A DNA stretch of 64,000 bases from Methyloversatilis sp. (GTDB lineage Bacteria > Pseudomonadota > Gammaproteobacteria > Burkholderiales > Rhodocyclaceae): positions 124,001 to 188,000 of the forward strand of contig JAEUNO010000015.1 of NCBI GenBank assembly GCA_016791045.1. The letters are read 5' to 3'. Shown in pieces: positions 16,968 through 25,040 of this stretch (positions are counted from its first letter, which is position 1; every line of letters begins with the position of its first letter). Both the position numbers and the translations under genes were made by a program. The notes under the pieces are model-generated. The model saw only the letters and a list, made by a program, of their open reading frames with translations, was not told where the DNA came from and did no database searches.

Positions 16968-17243
16968 ATGCGCATCACCTACGACAAGGCCAAGCGCGAT
17001 CTCACCTTTGCGGAGGGTGGTCTGGACTTCGAAGACGCCAGATACGTCTTCGCGGGGACTATCTTCGAGGTTGAAGATCAGCGCCGGGACTATGGCGAGA
17101 CGCGGGTCATCTGCTTTGGTCTGCTCAATGAACGTCTTGTTGTGGTTGGCTACACGCCGCGTGGCGCGGATCGCCATGTATTCAGCATTTGGAAAGCAAA
17201 TGACCGCGAGCAAGCGCGCATCGGGCCCATCCTTGGGCTCTGA
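16968..17243 (+). CDS. brnT: BrnT-family ribonuclease toxin
   Basis: The 91-residue protein matches the BrnT family throughout: MRITYDKAKRDLTFAEGGLDFEDA at the N-terminus, then the GETRVICFGLLNERLVVVGYTPRG core and HVFSIWKANDRE. BrnT has a RelE-like fold and cleaves RNA when not bound by BrnA. The length is normal and no frame break is seen. The ATG is 4 bp behind the truncated PIN toxin stop. The brnA gene starts within its 3' end. Confidence 0.92.
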   Translation: MRITYDKAKRDLTFAEGGLDFEDARYVFAGTIFEVEDQRRDYGETRVICFGLLNERLVVVGYTPRGADRHVFSIWKANDREQARIGPILGL

Positions 17244-17505
17244 TCTGAAGCGTGTCGACGGGCATGTCATTCAGCCGGCCGAATACGATGAACTGCCTGA
17301 ACTCAGCGATGAAATGCTCGCGCGTGGAAAGGTGAATCGAGGCGGGCGACCCAGATCCGCGAATCCGAAGCGGCTGATTTCGATTCGTCTGACCGAGGAT
17401 GTCATTCAACGCTGGCGCGCCACAGGCCCGGGGTGGCAGACCCGTATGGCAGAAAGCCTCAGCAGGCTCGCGCCAACGGGAAGCGGTGGACAAGCCGGGG
17501 AATAA
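17200..17505 (+). CDS. brnA: BrnA-family antitoxin
   Basis: The 101-residue protein is the partner of BrnT. It has the typical middle segment (YDELPELSDEMLARGKVNRGG), then RPRSANPKRLISIRL and a ribbon-helix-helix DNA-binding part ending VIQRWRATGPGWQTRMAESL. BrnA binds BrnT and represses the operon. The start ATG 17200 overlaps brnT by 44 bp in another frame, a usual arrangement for this family. The right boundary of the accessory island is probably just after this gene. Confidence 0.9.
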   Translation: MTASKRASGPSLGSDLKRVDGHVIQPAEYDELPELSDEMLARGKVNRGGRPRSANPKRLISIRLTEDVIQRWRATGPGWQTRMAESLSRLAPTGSGGQAGE

Positions 17506-17778
17506 GCACAGACCCGGGATAGCCCCCGCGGACCAGGCAGAGGACCGACACCGAGGTTTCGGCGCCTGTCTCGAACGGCTACAAAGAGGCCTCGCTGATT
17601 TCTCCCGCTGCTTCGGGCAGGATGTCGACGCCCGAGTGGGTCACAGGGCGTTCCGCGCTCGATCGTACGCTGCGCAGCCAACCACACTTCCGAGCAGACC
17701 TCGCCGCTCTTCCCACCTGATGTTCGCCAACCGCGCGTGGCGAACGTCGCCCGAACTCGAACGCCCACTCACTACACC
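17506..17778. other. Intergenic gap at the right edge of the island
   Basis: These 273 bp carry no open frame I would accept, no tRNA and no obvious attachment-site repeat. The stretch contains fragments with coding-like composition on the minus strand and may be the remains of a deleted gene. Confidence 0.4.
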
Positions 17779-18213
17779 ATGAACTTCAGCCCGATCAGAA
17801 TCATGTGGAACGACTGGCCGGCGCTGGCGTCATGGGTGGCGATGCCGATCACCTGGGCCATCCATTTCGGCTTCCCGTACCTGTACGGTGGCACGGCGGC
17901 CTTGCCGCTCGCGCTTCCGGTCGGGGTATCCGTCGCGCTCGTCGCCGTGCTCCTCTGGCGCATCAAGCGTGTCGCCGATCTGTTCGCGCGCGGGGTGGCG
18001 GTGAGCGGCACGGTGACCGACCTGATGATTGCGAAGGATCGCGGGCGGCTGGTGTTCGAATTCGACGCCCCCGGCACGCGGGTACGAGCATGGATGCCGA
18101 TACACAAGACCCGTGATGTGCTGTCGCTGGCCCGTGGCGACCGCGAGGACGTTCTTTACGACGCGAAGAAGCCGAGTCGGGCGATCGTCAAGTGCCTGTT
18201 CGTTGCGAGATAA
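17779..18213 (+). CDS. Small membrane protein with C-terminal DUF3592-like domain
   Basis: The 144-residue protein has two hydrophobic segments at about 13-35 and 44-64, followed by a small soluble beta-rich domain ([21 protein letters not shown]...[13 protein letters not shown]). This plan resembles DUF3592-type envelope proteins of unknown function. The ATG at 17779 is preferred to an upstream GTG at 17737 because the hydrophobic region starts soon after it. The composition is again GC-rich, so it belongs to the core genome on the right side of the island. Confidence 0.6.
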   Translation: MNFSPIRIMWNDWPALASWVAMPITWAIHFGFPYLYGGTAALPLALPVGVSVALVAVLLWRIKRVADLFARGVAVSGTVTDLMIAKDRGRLVFEFDAPGTRVRAWMPIHKTRDVLSLARGDREDVLYDAKKPSRAIVKCLFVAR

Positions 18214-18336
18214 CCAACGATATGGGGACGTAGCACCATTCCCCGCCATGGACCGGCCCGGGCGGTCACCGTGGAGACATCCTGAAGGACCTGCGCGAGG
18301 CCCGGCAGGTTGGCTCTCCGCCCAAACCTTGTCTTG

Positions 18337-18379
18337 TGTCAATTTTTACGCACAAGTGAGTTGTAAGCTTTGCGTGACA
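18337..18379 (+). promoter_or_regulatory. Two tandem CrtJ/PpsR-like sites upstream of bchE
   Basis: Two copies of the CrtJ/PpsR half-site pattern TGT-N12-ACA are present: 18337-18354 (TGTC...CACA) and 18362-18379 (TGTA...GACA), 7 bp apart and centred 25 bp from each other. Each has one mismatch to TGTc-N10-gACA. Site 1 is also part of a perfect CTTGTG-N12-CACAAG repeat (18333-18356). The bchE start follows 25 bp after site 2. CrtJ/PpsR represses bacteriochlorophyll genes under oxygen by binding such pairs. Confidence 0.6.
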
Positions 18380-18403
18380 CATCACGTCACGAGGGCACCT
18401 GTC

Positions 18404-20110
18404 ATGCGCATCGTCCTGATCCACCCGAACTACCACTCCGGCGGCGCCGAAATTGCGGGCAACTGGCCGCCGGCCTGGGTCGCCTACCTCACCGGTTACC
18501 TGAAGGCCGGCGGCTACGATGAGGTGACCTTCATCGACGCGATGACGCATCACCTGACGGACGATCAGGTGCGGGCGCGGCTGATCGAGTTGGATCCGGA
18601 CATCGTCGGCTGCACGGCGATCACGCCGTCGATCTACAAGGCGGAAGCGCTGCTGAAGCTGGCCAAGGATCTGAAGCCGTCGGTGGTGACGGTGCTGGGC
18701 GGCATTCACGGCACCTTCATGTATCCGCAGGTGCTGAACGAGGCGCCGTGGATCGATTGCGTGGTGCGCGGCGAAGGCGAGCAGGTGTTCCTGAACCTGG
18801 TGCGCGCGGTCGATGACGGCCAGTGGGCACGCGACCCGGTGAGCGTGTGCGGCGTGGCGTTTCTCGACGCCGACGCGCAGGTGGTGGCCACGCCGGCCGA
18901 GCCGCCGATCCAGGACCTGGACCGCATCACGCCGGACTGGGGCATTCTGGAATGGGACAAGTACATCTACATTCCGATGCGCGTGCGCGTGGCGATCCCG
19001 AACTTCGCGCGCGGCTGCCCCTTCACGTGCAGCTTCTGCAGCCAGTGGAAGTTCTGGCGCGACTACCGCATCCGCGACCCGAAGAAGGTGGTCGACGAGA
19101 TCGAAGACCTGGTGAAGAACCACGGCATCGGCTTCTTCATCCTGGCAGACGAGGAACCGACGATCCACCGCAAGAAGTTCATCCAGTTCTGCGAAGAACT
19201 GATCGAACGCGACCTGGGCGTGCTGTGGGGCATCAACACGCGCGTGACCGACATCCTGCGCGATGAGAAGCTGCTGCCGCTGTTCCGCAAGGCCGGTCTG
19301 GTGCATGTGAGCCTGGGTACCGAAGCCGCCGCGCAGCTGAAGCTCGACCGCTTCAACAAGGAAACGACGATCGCGCAGAACAAGAAGGCGATCGCGCTGC
19401 TGCGCGAAGCGGGCATCGTGACCGAGGCGCAGTTCATCGTCGGCCTGGAAAACGAAACCGCCGAAACGCTGGAAGAAACCTACCGCATGGCACGCGACTG
19501 GAACCCCGACATGGCCAACTGGGCGATGTACACGCCGTGGCCGTTCTCGGATCTGTTCCAGGAACTGGGCGACAAGGTCGAGGTGTTCGACTACGAAAAG
19601 TACAACTTCGTCACCCCGATCATGAAGCCCGACGCCATGGACCGCGCCGAGCTGCTCGACCGGGTGATGAACAACTACCGCCGCTTCTTCATGAACAAGA
19701 CCTTCTTCCAGTACCCGTGGGAGAAGGACAAGCAGCGGCGCAAATACCTGCTGGGCTGCCTGAAGGCCTTCCTGAAGAGCGGCTTCGAACGCAAGTTCTA
19801 CGATCTCGGCCGGGTCGGCTACTGGGGCCCGCAAAGTAAAAAGAAGGTGGACTTCGCCTTCGCCGACGAGCGCGTGCATGCCCGACCGGATGGCGCGGCG
19901 ATCGCCGCCGCCGACGAAGGCTGGGTCACCATGCACGGCCCGAAGATCGAAATGCGGCGCAAGAAGGGCGAAGAACTGGCCGCGGCCGCGATCGCCGCTT
20001 GCGGCGGCGGGCACGACCCGCTGAGCGACGAAGAAGCCGACCGCGCACTGGCCGCCCACGCGGCCCGCACTGCTGCGGCGAACGAAGCGGCCCACGCCGG
20101 CGCCGTCTGA
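18404..20110 (+). CDS. bchE: Oxygen-independent Mg-protoporphyrin IX monomethyl ester cyclase
   Basis: The 568-residue protein is a B12-binding radical SAM enzyme of the BchE type, which closes the fifth (isocyclic) ring of bacteriochlorophyll without oxygen. The N-terminus ([20 protein letters not shown]) and ~130-residue cobalamin-binding domain are typical. The radical SAM cluster motif is Cys205-x3-Cys209-x2-Cys212 (GCPFTCSFC). The C-terminus after about residue 490 is a variable Ala-rich tail. ATG 18404 follows GAGGGC. The gene is followed by bchJ, as in purple bacteria, but no other bch, crt or puf gene is in the window. Two CrtJ/PpsR-like sites precede it. Confidence 0.9.
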   Translation: MRIVLIHPNYHSGGAEIAGNWPPAWVAYLTGYLKAGGYDEVTFIDAMTHHLTDDQVRARLIELDPDIVGCTAITPSIYKAEALLKLAKDLKPSVVTVLGGIHGTFMYPQVLNEAPWIDCVVRGEGEQVFLNLVRAVDDGQWARDPVSVCGVAFLDADAQVVATPAEPPIQDLDRITPDWGILEWDKYIYIPMRVRVAIPNFARGCPFTCSFCSQWKFWRDYRIRDPKKVVDEIEDLVKNHGIGFFILADEEPTIHRKKFIQFCEELIERDLGVLWGINTRVTDILRDEKLLPLFRKAGLVHVSLGTEAAAQLKLDRFNKETTIAQNKKAIALLREAGIVTEAQFIVGLENETAETLEETYRMARDWNPDMANWAMYTPWPFSDLFQELGDKVEVFDYEKYNFVTPIMKPDAMDRAELLDRVMNNYRRFFMNKTFFQYPWEKDKQRRKYLLGCLKAFLKSGFERKFYDLGRVGYWGPQSKKKVDFAFADERVHARPDGAAIAAADEGWVTMHGPKIEMRRKKGEELAAAAIAACGGGHDPLSDEEADRALAAHAARTAAANEAAHAGAV

Positions 20111-20123
20111 CCGGCCGCCGACC

Positions 20124-20720
20124 ATGAATGCGTCGAACGCAACGAACCGCATCGGTCCGAACGCCATCACCCGCGTGGCCGAAGCCCTGCAGCAGCGCAA
20201 TGGCGAGGCCTTCACGGCACTGATCTTCGGCCGGGCCGGACTGCTGCGCTACTTGGGGCAGCCGCCGCAATCGATGGTGGACGAAGCCGAGGTGATGCGC
20301 CTGCACCGGGTGCTGCGCGCCAGCGTCGGCCCGGTCGACGCGCGCGCGGTGGCGCGCGATGCCGGTCGGCGCACCGCCGACTACCTGCTGGCCCGGCGCA
20401 TTCCGCGTCCGGTACAGGCGCTGCTGCGCCACCTGCCGGCGCCGCTCGCGGCGCGCGTGCTGCTGGCGGCAATCCGGCGTCACGCCTGGACATTTGCCGG
20501 CAGCGGCCACTTCAGCGCACGCGCCGGCAAGCCGGTCGTGCTGACGCTGCAGGACAACCCGCTGTGCCGCGGCGTGGTACTCGACGCGCCCGCCTGCGAC
20601 TACTACGCCGCCACCTTCGAGCACCTGTTCCGGGTGCTCGTGCATCCGCGCGCGCGGGTGCGCGAAACCGCCTGCGAAGCCATGGGTGCGACCGCCTGCG
20701 TGTTCGAGATCGACTGGTAG
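20124..20720 (+). CDS. bchJ: BchJ-like bacteriochlorophyll biosynthesis protein (V4R domain)
   Basis: The 198-residue protein has the V4R (4-vinyl reductase) domain of BchJ, with C-terminal features such as FAGSGHFSA, PLCRGV, the CDYYAATFEHLFRVLV segment and ACEAMGATACVFEI. BchJ was first named a 4-vinyl reductase; later work points to a role as porphyrin-binding helper for Mg-chelatase. It sits 13 bp behind bchE and is surely in the same transcript. Conserved cysteine and tyrosine residues of the ligand-binding pocket look intact. Confidence 0.85.
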   Translation: MNASNATNRIGPNAITRVAEALQQRNGEAFTALIFGRAGLLRYLGQPPQSMVDEAEVMRLHRVLRASVGPVDARAVARDAGRRTADYLLARRIPRPVQALLRHLPAPLAARVLLAAIRRHAWTFAGSGHFSARAGKPVVLTLQDNPLCRGVVLDAPACDYYAATFEHLFRVLVHPRARVRETACEAMGATACVFEIDW

Positions 20721-20891
20721 ACGCGTCCGCGCGCTGCGGATGACACGCCGCACTGAACGCCCGGTACCCGGCGCGTTCGAACGAAGGTCGCGTCTTGTGC
20801 AAAGATGCGAGTCGCCGGGCACGGCACATCGACGTGCCATCATGTCGCCCGCCCCATCCCGCTACCCGCTACGCCCCGGAAGGAAACCCGC

Positions 20892-21302
20892 ATGTCACTC
20901 AGGTCCGTCCTGACCGCCTTTTTCGCACTCTTCGTCGGCGCCGCGGCGCAGGCGGCGGATCGCCCGTCTCTGTTCCTCAACCTGACCAGCGACAACTCGC
21001 AGCGCTCGGAAACCGGGCTCATCTTCGCGCGGGACCAGATGGCGCGCGGCCACGCGCTGACGGTGTTCCTGAACGATCAGGCCGTGCGCATGGGCAGCAG
21101 CACCAATCTGCGCAATTTCGTCATTCAGCAGAAGCTGCTGCGCGACCTGATGGGCAAGGGCGCCGTGGTGCTGGTGTGCCGCGTGTGCATGCGCCATTAC
21201 GGCGTGACCGAAGCCAGCTTGATGCAGGGCATGCTGCTCGACGACCCCGAGCGGGTCGGCGAAGCGTTGTTCCGCGACAACACGCGTACGCTCACCTGGT
21301 AG
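20892..21302 (+). CDS. Periplasmic DsrE-like protein
   Basis: The 136-residue protein starts with a signal peptide (MSLRSVLTAFFALFVGAAAQAAD, cleavage near residue 22). The mature part has a DsrE/F-like plan: LFLNLTSDNSQRSETGLIFA, a hydrophobic strand ALTVFLNDQAVRM, and a cysteine pair in VLVCRVCMRHYG. DsrE proteins bind or relay sulfur, and periplasmic members may take part in sulfur or redox chemistry. The AAGGAAAC ribosome site 5 bp before the ATG supports the start. It lies 171 bp behind bchJ, so it may be separately transcribed. Confidence 0.7.
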   Translation: MSLRSVLTAFFALFVGAAAQAADRPSLFLNLTSDNSQRSETGLIFARDQMARGHALTVFLNDQAVRMGSSTNLRNFVIQQKLLRDLMGKGAVVLVCRVCMRHYGVTEASLMQGMLLDDPERVGEALFRDNTRTLTW

Positions 21303-21356
21303 CCGCTGCGGACACGCGCTGCAGATGAGCATGCCGGACGGACTCTGTATATATAT

Positions 21357-22337
21357 ATGGCGACATCGCTGACCACCCTGCCTGACGACCTGCCGGTGCC
21401 GCTCGACGACGGGGCGGCCGCCCATCTCGACGGGATGGCTCTGCCCGCGCTGGTGCTGCCGCGCACCGACGGCGGCACGACCGATCTCGCGACGCTGCGC
21501 GGCCTGCAGGTGATCTACGTGTATCCGATGACCGGCCGCCCGGATGCGCCGCTGCCCGATGGCTGGGACGCGATACCCGGCGCACGCGGCTGCACGCCGC
21601 AGTCGTGCGCCTTCCGCGACCATCATGCCGAACTGGCCGCACTGGGTGCCGGCGTGTTCGGGCTGAGCAGCCAGCGCAGCGACTACCAGCAGGAAGCGGC
21701 GGCGCGCCTGCACCTGCCGTTTCCGCTGTTGAGCGACGACGGCCTGCAGCTCAGGGCCGCGCTGCGCCTGCCGACCTTCACCGCCGCCGGCATGCAGCTC
21801 TACCGGCGGCTCACGCTGATCACCGACGACGCACGCATCGTCAAGGTGTTCTACCCGGTGTTTCCGCCCGATCGCAATGCCGCCGACGTACTGGCGTGGC
21901 TCAAGGAGCACACCATGAAATCCCGCGACACCGCGCTGGCCCTCGCTGCCTGCGCCGCCACCGCCCTCGCCGCCGATGCCGCCCCGCGCGTGCTGACCCC
22001 CTGCCCCGACTCGCCGAACTGCGTGTCGACCCAGTCGGACAGCGCAGCGAAGATGGCACCGATTCCATTCACCGGCGACGCCGCCGCCGCGCAGGCGCGC
22101 CTGAAGCAGGTCATCCTCGCCCAGCCGCGCGCGACCATCACCCGCGAAGAGCCCGGCTTCATCGCCGCCGAATTCCGCTCGCGCATCTTCCGCTTCGTCG
22201 ATGCCGCAGAGTTCGCCATCGACGCCGGTGCGTCGGTCATCCACTACCGCTCCGGTGCGCGGACCGGCTATTCGGATTTCGGCGTGAACCGGTCGCGCAT
22301 GGAAGCGCTGGCGAAGGGGTTTGCCGAGGCGCCGTAA
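21357..22337 (+). CDS. Peroxiredoxin-DUF1499 fusion protein
   Basis: The 326-residue frame joins two proteins. Residues 1-185 are a redoxin of the AhpC/TSA/BCP type (LVLPRTDGG, ARGCTPQSCAFRDHHAEL with the peroxidatic-type cysteine pair, VFGLSSQ). Residues 187-326 begin MKSRDTALALAACAATALAADA, a signal-peptide-like segment, followed by a DUF1499 domain (CPDSPNCVSTQSDS). The internal ATG at 21915 has a strong ribosome site (AAGGAG, 6 nt before it), so the DUF1499 part may also be made and exported separately. The ATG at 21357 lies inside a (TA)n run without a ribosome site; ATG 21435 is an alternative. Confidence 0.75.
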   Translation: MATSLTTLPDDLPVPLDDGAAAHLDGMALPALVLPRTDGGTTDLATLRGLQVIYVYPMTGRPDAPLPDGWDAIPGARGCTPQSCAFRDHHAELAALGAGVFGLSSQRSDYQQEAAARLHLPFPLLSDDGLQLRAALRLPTFTAAGMQLYRRLTLITDDARIVKVFYPVFPPDRNAADVLAWLKEHTMKSRDTALALAACAATALAADAAPRVLTPCPDSPNCVSTQSDSAAKMAPIPFTGDAAAAQARLKQVILAQPRATITREEPGFIAAEFRSRIFRFVDAAEFAIDAGASVIHYRSGARTGYSDFGVNRSRMEALAKGFAEAP

Positions 22338-22340
22338 GCC

Positions 22341-23045
22341 GGGGGTCGCTCCTGCAGCAGCGGCGCGGTTTTCCTTAGGAGCGAGCCCTGCTCGCGATTC
22401 CGCCTTCTGAACACGAGAGGCCGCCTGATCAACGCGCCGATCGCGACCGGGGGTCGCTCCTACAGGGGCAGCGCGGCTTTTGCAGGAGCGAGCCCTGCTC
22501 GCGATTCCACATTCTGAACTCGTGAGGCCGCCTGCTCAACGCGCCGATCGCGACCGGGGGTCGCTCCTACAAGGGCATCGCGATCTTCTGTAGGAGCGAG
22601 CCCCGCTCGCGATTCCGCCTTCTGAACACGTGATGCCACCTGATCAACGCGCCGATCGCGACCGGGGGTCGCTCCTACAGGTGCAGCGCGGTTTTCTGCA
22701 GGAGCGAGCCCTGCTCGCGATTCCGCCTTCTGAACACGTGATGCCACCTGATCAACGCGCCGATCGCGACCGGGGGTCGCTCCTACAGCAGCAGTGCGGC
22801 TTTTGTAGGAGCGAGCCCCGCTCGCGATTCCGCCTTCTGAACACGTGAGGCCGCCTGCTCAACGCGCCGATCGCGACCGGGGGTCGCTCCTACAGGGGCA
22901 GCGCGGCTTTTGTAGGAGCGAGCCCTGCTCGCGATTCCGCCTTCTGAACACGTGATGCCGCCTGCTCAACGCGCCTATCGCGACCGGGGGTCGCTCCTGC
23001 AGCAGCGGCGCGGTTTTCCGTAGGAGCGAGCCCCGCTCGCGATAC
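22341..23045. repeat. Seven tandem ~108-bp REP-like hairpin repeats
   Basis: Units start with GGGGGTCGCTCCT at 22341, 22449, 22556, 22664, 22772, 22879 and 22986, a period of 107-108 bp; the last unit is partial. Each unit holds inverted arms (TCGCGACC...TCGCTCCTACA against TGTAGGAGCGAGC...GCTCGCGA) around a variable centre of about 20 bp, so each can fold into a long hairpin. The GTAGGAGCGAGC core is common in intergenic REP-type repeats of GC-rich proteobacteria. Open frames over the region are artefacts. It separates two convergent genes. Confidence 0.9.
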
Positions 23046-23073
23046 CGGTCGTCAGACACGCGCCGGCGCACCA

Positions 23074-24798
23074 TCAACTTGCGATTTCGGGGGCCAGTAC
23101 GAAGCGCACACAGCCTTCGCGGTTGTGATCGAGCTGCAAACGGAAGCCACTGGCGCGGGCGAGCAGCGCGGACTGGTACAGCCCGACGCCCAGACCGCTG
23201 GCGGAGGCGACCGGGGCCTGCAGCAGGTTTCCGGCCAGATCGTCGGCGATGGCGCTGCCGCTGTCTTCGACCGACAGCCGGTCACCGCCGAGGCGCAGCA
23301 CGATGGCGATGCCCGGTTCGGCAAGCCGCTTCTGCAGCGCGTTGCCGACCAGGTTTTCCGCCACGGTCGAGTACAGCGCGCCGGGCAGGCGCTGGTCGGG
23401 TTCGGTCATGCCTTCGACCGTCACGCCCTGCCCGGCGAAATGGGCCGCGGTGGCCTGCAGCCATTCCGGGGCCGGCGTCCATTCGCCGTCGACCGGCTGC
23501 GGGCGCCGCAGCTTGTCCAGCGTGGCTTCGAGCCGGGCGCTGATGACCGGCAGCTGGCGTGCGAGCAGCGCGTTGGCGCGGGCGGCACTGTCCGGGTCGG
23601 TGGCTTCGCGGGCGGCGAAACACAGGGTGTTGAGCGACTGCAGCAGGTTCTTCACGTCGTGCGTCAGGCGCGCGCCGGTGTCGTGGATGGCCGACAGATA
23701 GGACAGGCGGCGCAGTTCTTCGGTGCGCAGCTGAGCCTGGTAGAACTGGCCGAGCAGCTGCACCAGCAGGTTGAAGTGCCACAGCAGACCGCCGGACAGC
23801 GGACGCGCGGTATAGAGCGTCAGATCGAGCAGCGGATGTTCGAAATCCTGCCGGTGCGCAGCCACCTCGCCGAAGCGCCGCGGTGGAGCGGCGTTCGCAC
23901 CGCTGCGGGTGCGCCACTCACCGCCGCTGATCAGCGGCAGGGCGAGCAGCCGGTTCGCGGCGCGGGCGACGAATTCCTCCGGCCGGCTCTCTTCCTGCGA
24001 CAGCGAAGCCAGACTTTCCAGCCAGCGCTCGTAAGGCAGTGCGAGCGACAGCACATAGCGCGTGAAGGCGACGCTGACGCCGCCGAAGCCGGCGCGCGGA
24101 TTCCACGCCCAGCCCATCACCATCAGCGCCGTGGCCAGCACGCCCAGCGTGGCGAGCAGCGCGCGCAGGTAATCGACACCGGCGAGCTGCATCGCCGCCA
24201 GCGTGCCCAGCACGAGTACCGCGAGCAGCAACAGCACGAAGGTGCCGGACACGAAGTCGAGCACTTCGCGGTCGCGGTCGACCCGTTCGCGACCGGGCAC
24301 CAGCAGCATGACGGTCAAGGCGAGCGGCGCCAGCTGCAGCCCGAGCGCATCGATGCCGGACGGCACCGGCAGGCCGGGCGGCAGGGCCCGCGGCAGTGCG
24401 ATCGTCAGCAGCGCCGTGATCAGGTAGGCCAGCGCGCCCAGGTAGTAGATGCGCGGCCCGCGCGAGCGCGAAAAGAACACCTTGCCGCCGACCAGACCGG
24501 CCAGCAGCAGCAGCCACAGGCTGAGCGCCAGCGGGCCGTAGAACCACAGGAACACGCCGACCAGCGCGCACAGCGCCGCCAGCACAGGCCATTCGATGCG
24601 CGACTGCGCGCGCAGCAGGGGTTGCCACAGCAGCAGCAGGCCGAGGTGGGGCAGCAGCAGCGCGCGGCCGAACAGCAGGTCGTCGTCCAGCCACAGCAGC
24701 AGATGCAGGCTGACCAGCACGCCGAGCAGCAGCCAGGGCTGGGCGCGCGTCAGCCACATGACGCGCATGCGGCGCGGGACGGCAGGGCGTCGCATCAC
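23074..24798 (-). CDS. Membrane sensor histidine kinase
   Basis: The 574-residue protein has seven or eight hydrophobic segments in residues ~15-235, a linker, and a cytoplasmic kinase core. The phospho-acceptor motif is HDVKNLLQSL (about residue 393), preceded by AIHDTGARL. The ATP-binding part is short: VAENLVGNALQKR (N box), SVEDSGSAI (G1) and GLGVGLY (G2). No response-regulator gene is next to it, so the partner must be elsewhere. It is transcribed away from a pseudopilin gene across a region with two palindromes. The multi-pass sensor domain suggests membrane or small-molecule sensing; the signal is unknown. Confidence 0.82.
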   Translation of the reverse strand: MMRRPAVPRRMRVMWLTRAQPWLLLGVLVSLHLLLWLDDDLLFGRALLLPHLGLLLLWQPLLRAQSRIEWPVLAALCALVGVFLWFYGPLALSLWLLLLAGLVGGKVFFSRSRGPRIYYLGALAYLITALLTIALPRALPPGLPVPSGIDALGLQLAPLALTVMLLVPGRERVDRDREVLDFVSGTFVLLLLAVLVLGTLAAMQLAGVDYLRALLATLGVLATALMVMGWAWNPRAGFGGVSVAFTRYVLSLALPYERWLESLASLSQEESRPEEFVARAANRLLALPLISGGEWRTRSGANAAPPRRFGEVAAHRQDFEHPLLDLTLYTARPLSGGLLWHFNLLVQLLGQFYQAQLRTEELRRLSYLSAIHDTGARLTHDVKNLLQSLNTLCFAAREATDPDSAARANALLARQLPVISARLEATLDKLRRPQPVDGEWTPAPEWLQATAAHFAGQGVTVEGMTEPDQRLPGALYSTVAENLVGNALQKRLAEPGIAIVLRLGGDRLSVEDSGSAIADDLAGNLLQAPVASASGLGVGLYQSALLARASGFRLQLDHNREGCVRFVLAPEIAS

Positions 24799-24862
24799 GG
24801 TGTCGCCCTGCTTTCATCGGCCAGCACGCACCCCCGCGAAAGGTGACCGGATCGTGACAGGA

Positions 24863-24880
24863 CTGACCGGATCCGGTCAG
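24863..24880. promoter_or_regulatory. Perfect 18-bp palindrome between kinase and pseudopilin genes
   Basis: CTGACCGGATCCGGTCAG is a perfect palindrome, 65 bp upstream of the kinase start on the minus strand. A half-copy-like word (GGTGACCGGATCGTGAC) lies just to its left. It fits a binding site for a dimeric regulator. Confidence 0.55.
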
Positions 24881-24913
24881 ATTGCGCGCCGTTTGCACCG
24901 GAACAGCCGGGTT

Positions 24914-24929
24914 GTGAACGGTCGTTCAC
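24914..24929. promoter_or_regulatory. Second palindrome upstream of the pseudopilin gene
   Basis: GTGAACG-gt-CGTTCAC has perfect 7-bp arms with a 2-bp centre. It lies 112 bp before the pseudopilin ATG and 116 bp before the kinase start. The shape is that of a TetR- or MarR-class operator, but no such regulator gene is next to it. Confidence 0.5.
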
Positions 24930-25040
24930 GCTCGCCAATGAAAAAAAACGTTTCCAAATCAGCGCAATCAAGGAAACACTCCCGGTATCGTCCGTTCGGG
25001 CACGGAATCTGCATCGTCTGGACGCATACGGAGGATTCAC

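Noticed and set aside
17506-17778. Search for attachment-site repeats at the island edge
   Set aside because: I found no direct repeat shared with the left edge near 7.75-7.86 kb by eye; a computed comparison of both edges would settle it.
18266-20215. A 649-codon open frame on the minus strand
   Set aside because: It is antisense to bchE, with composition typical of shadow frames (rich in His/Gln/Arg/Val) and no recognisable domain.
22341-23045. Possible CRISPR array
   Set aside because: The period is ~108 bp, most of each unit is constant, and the variable centres are similar GC-rich words rather than unique spacers. There are no cas genes.
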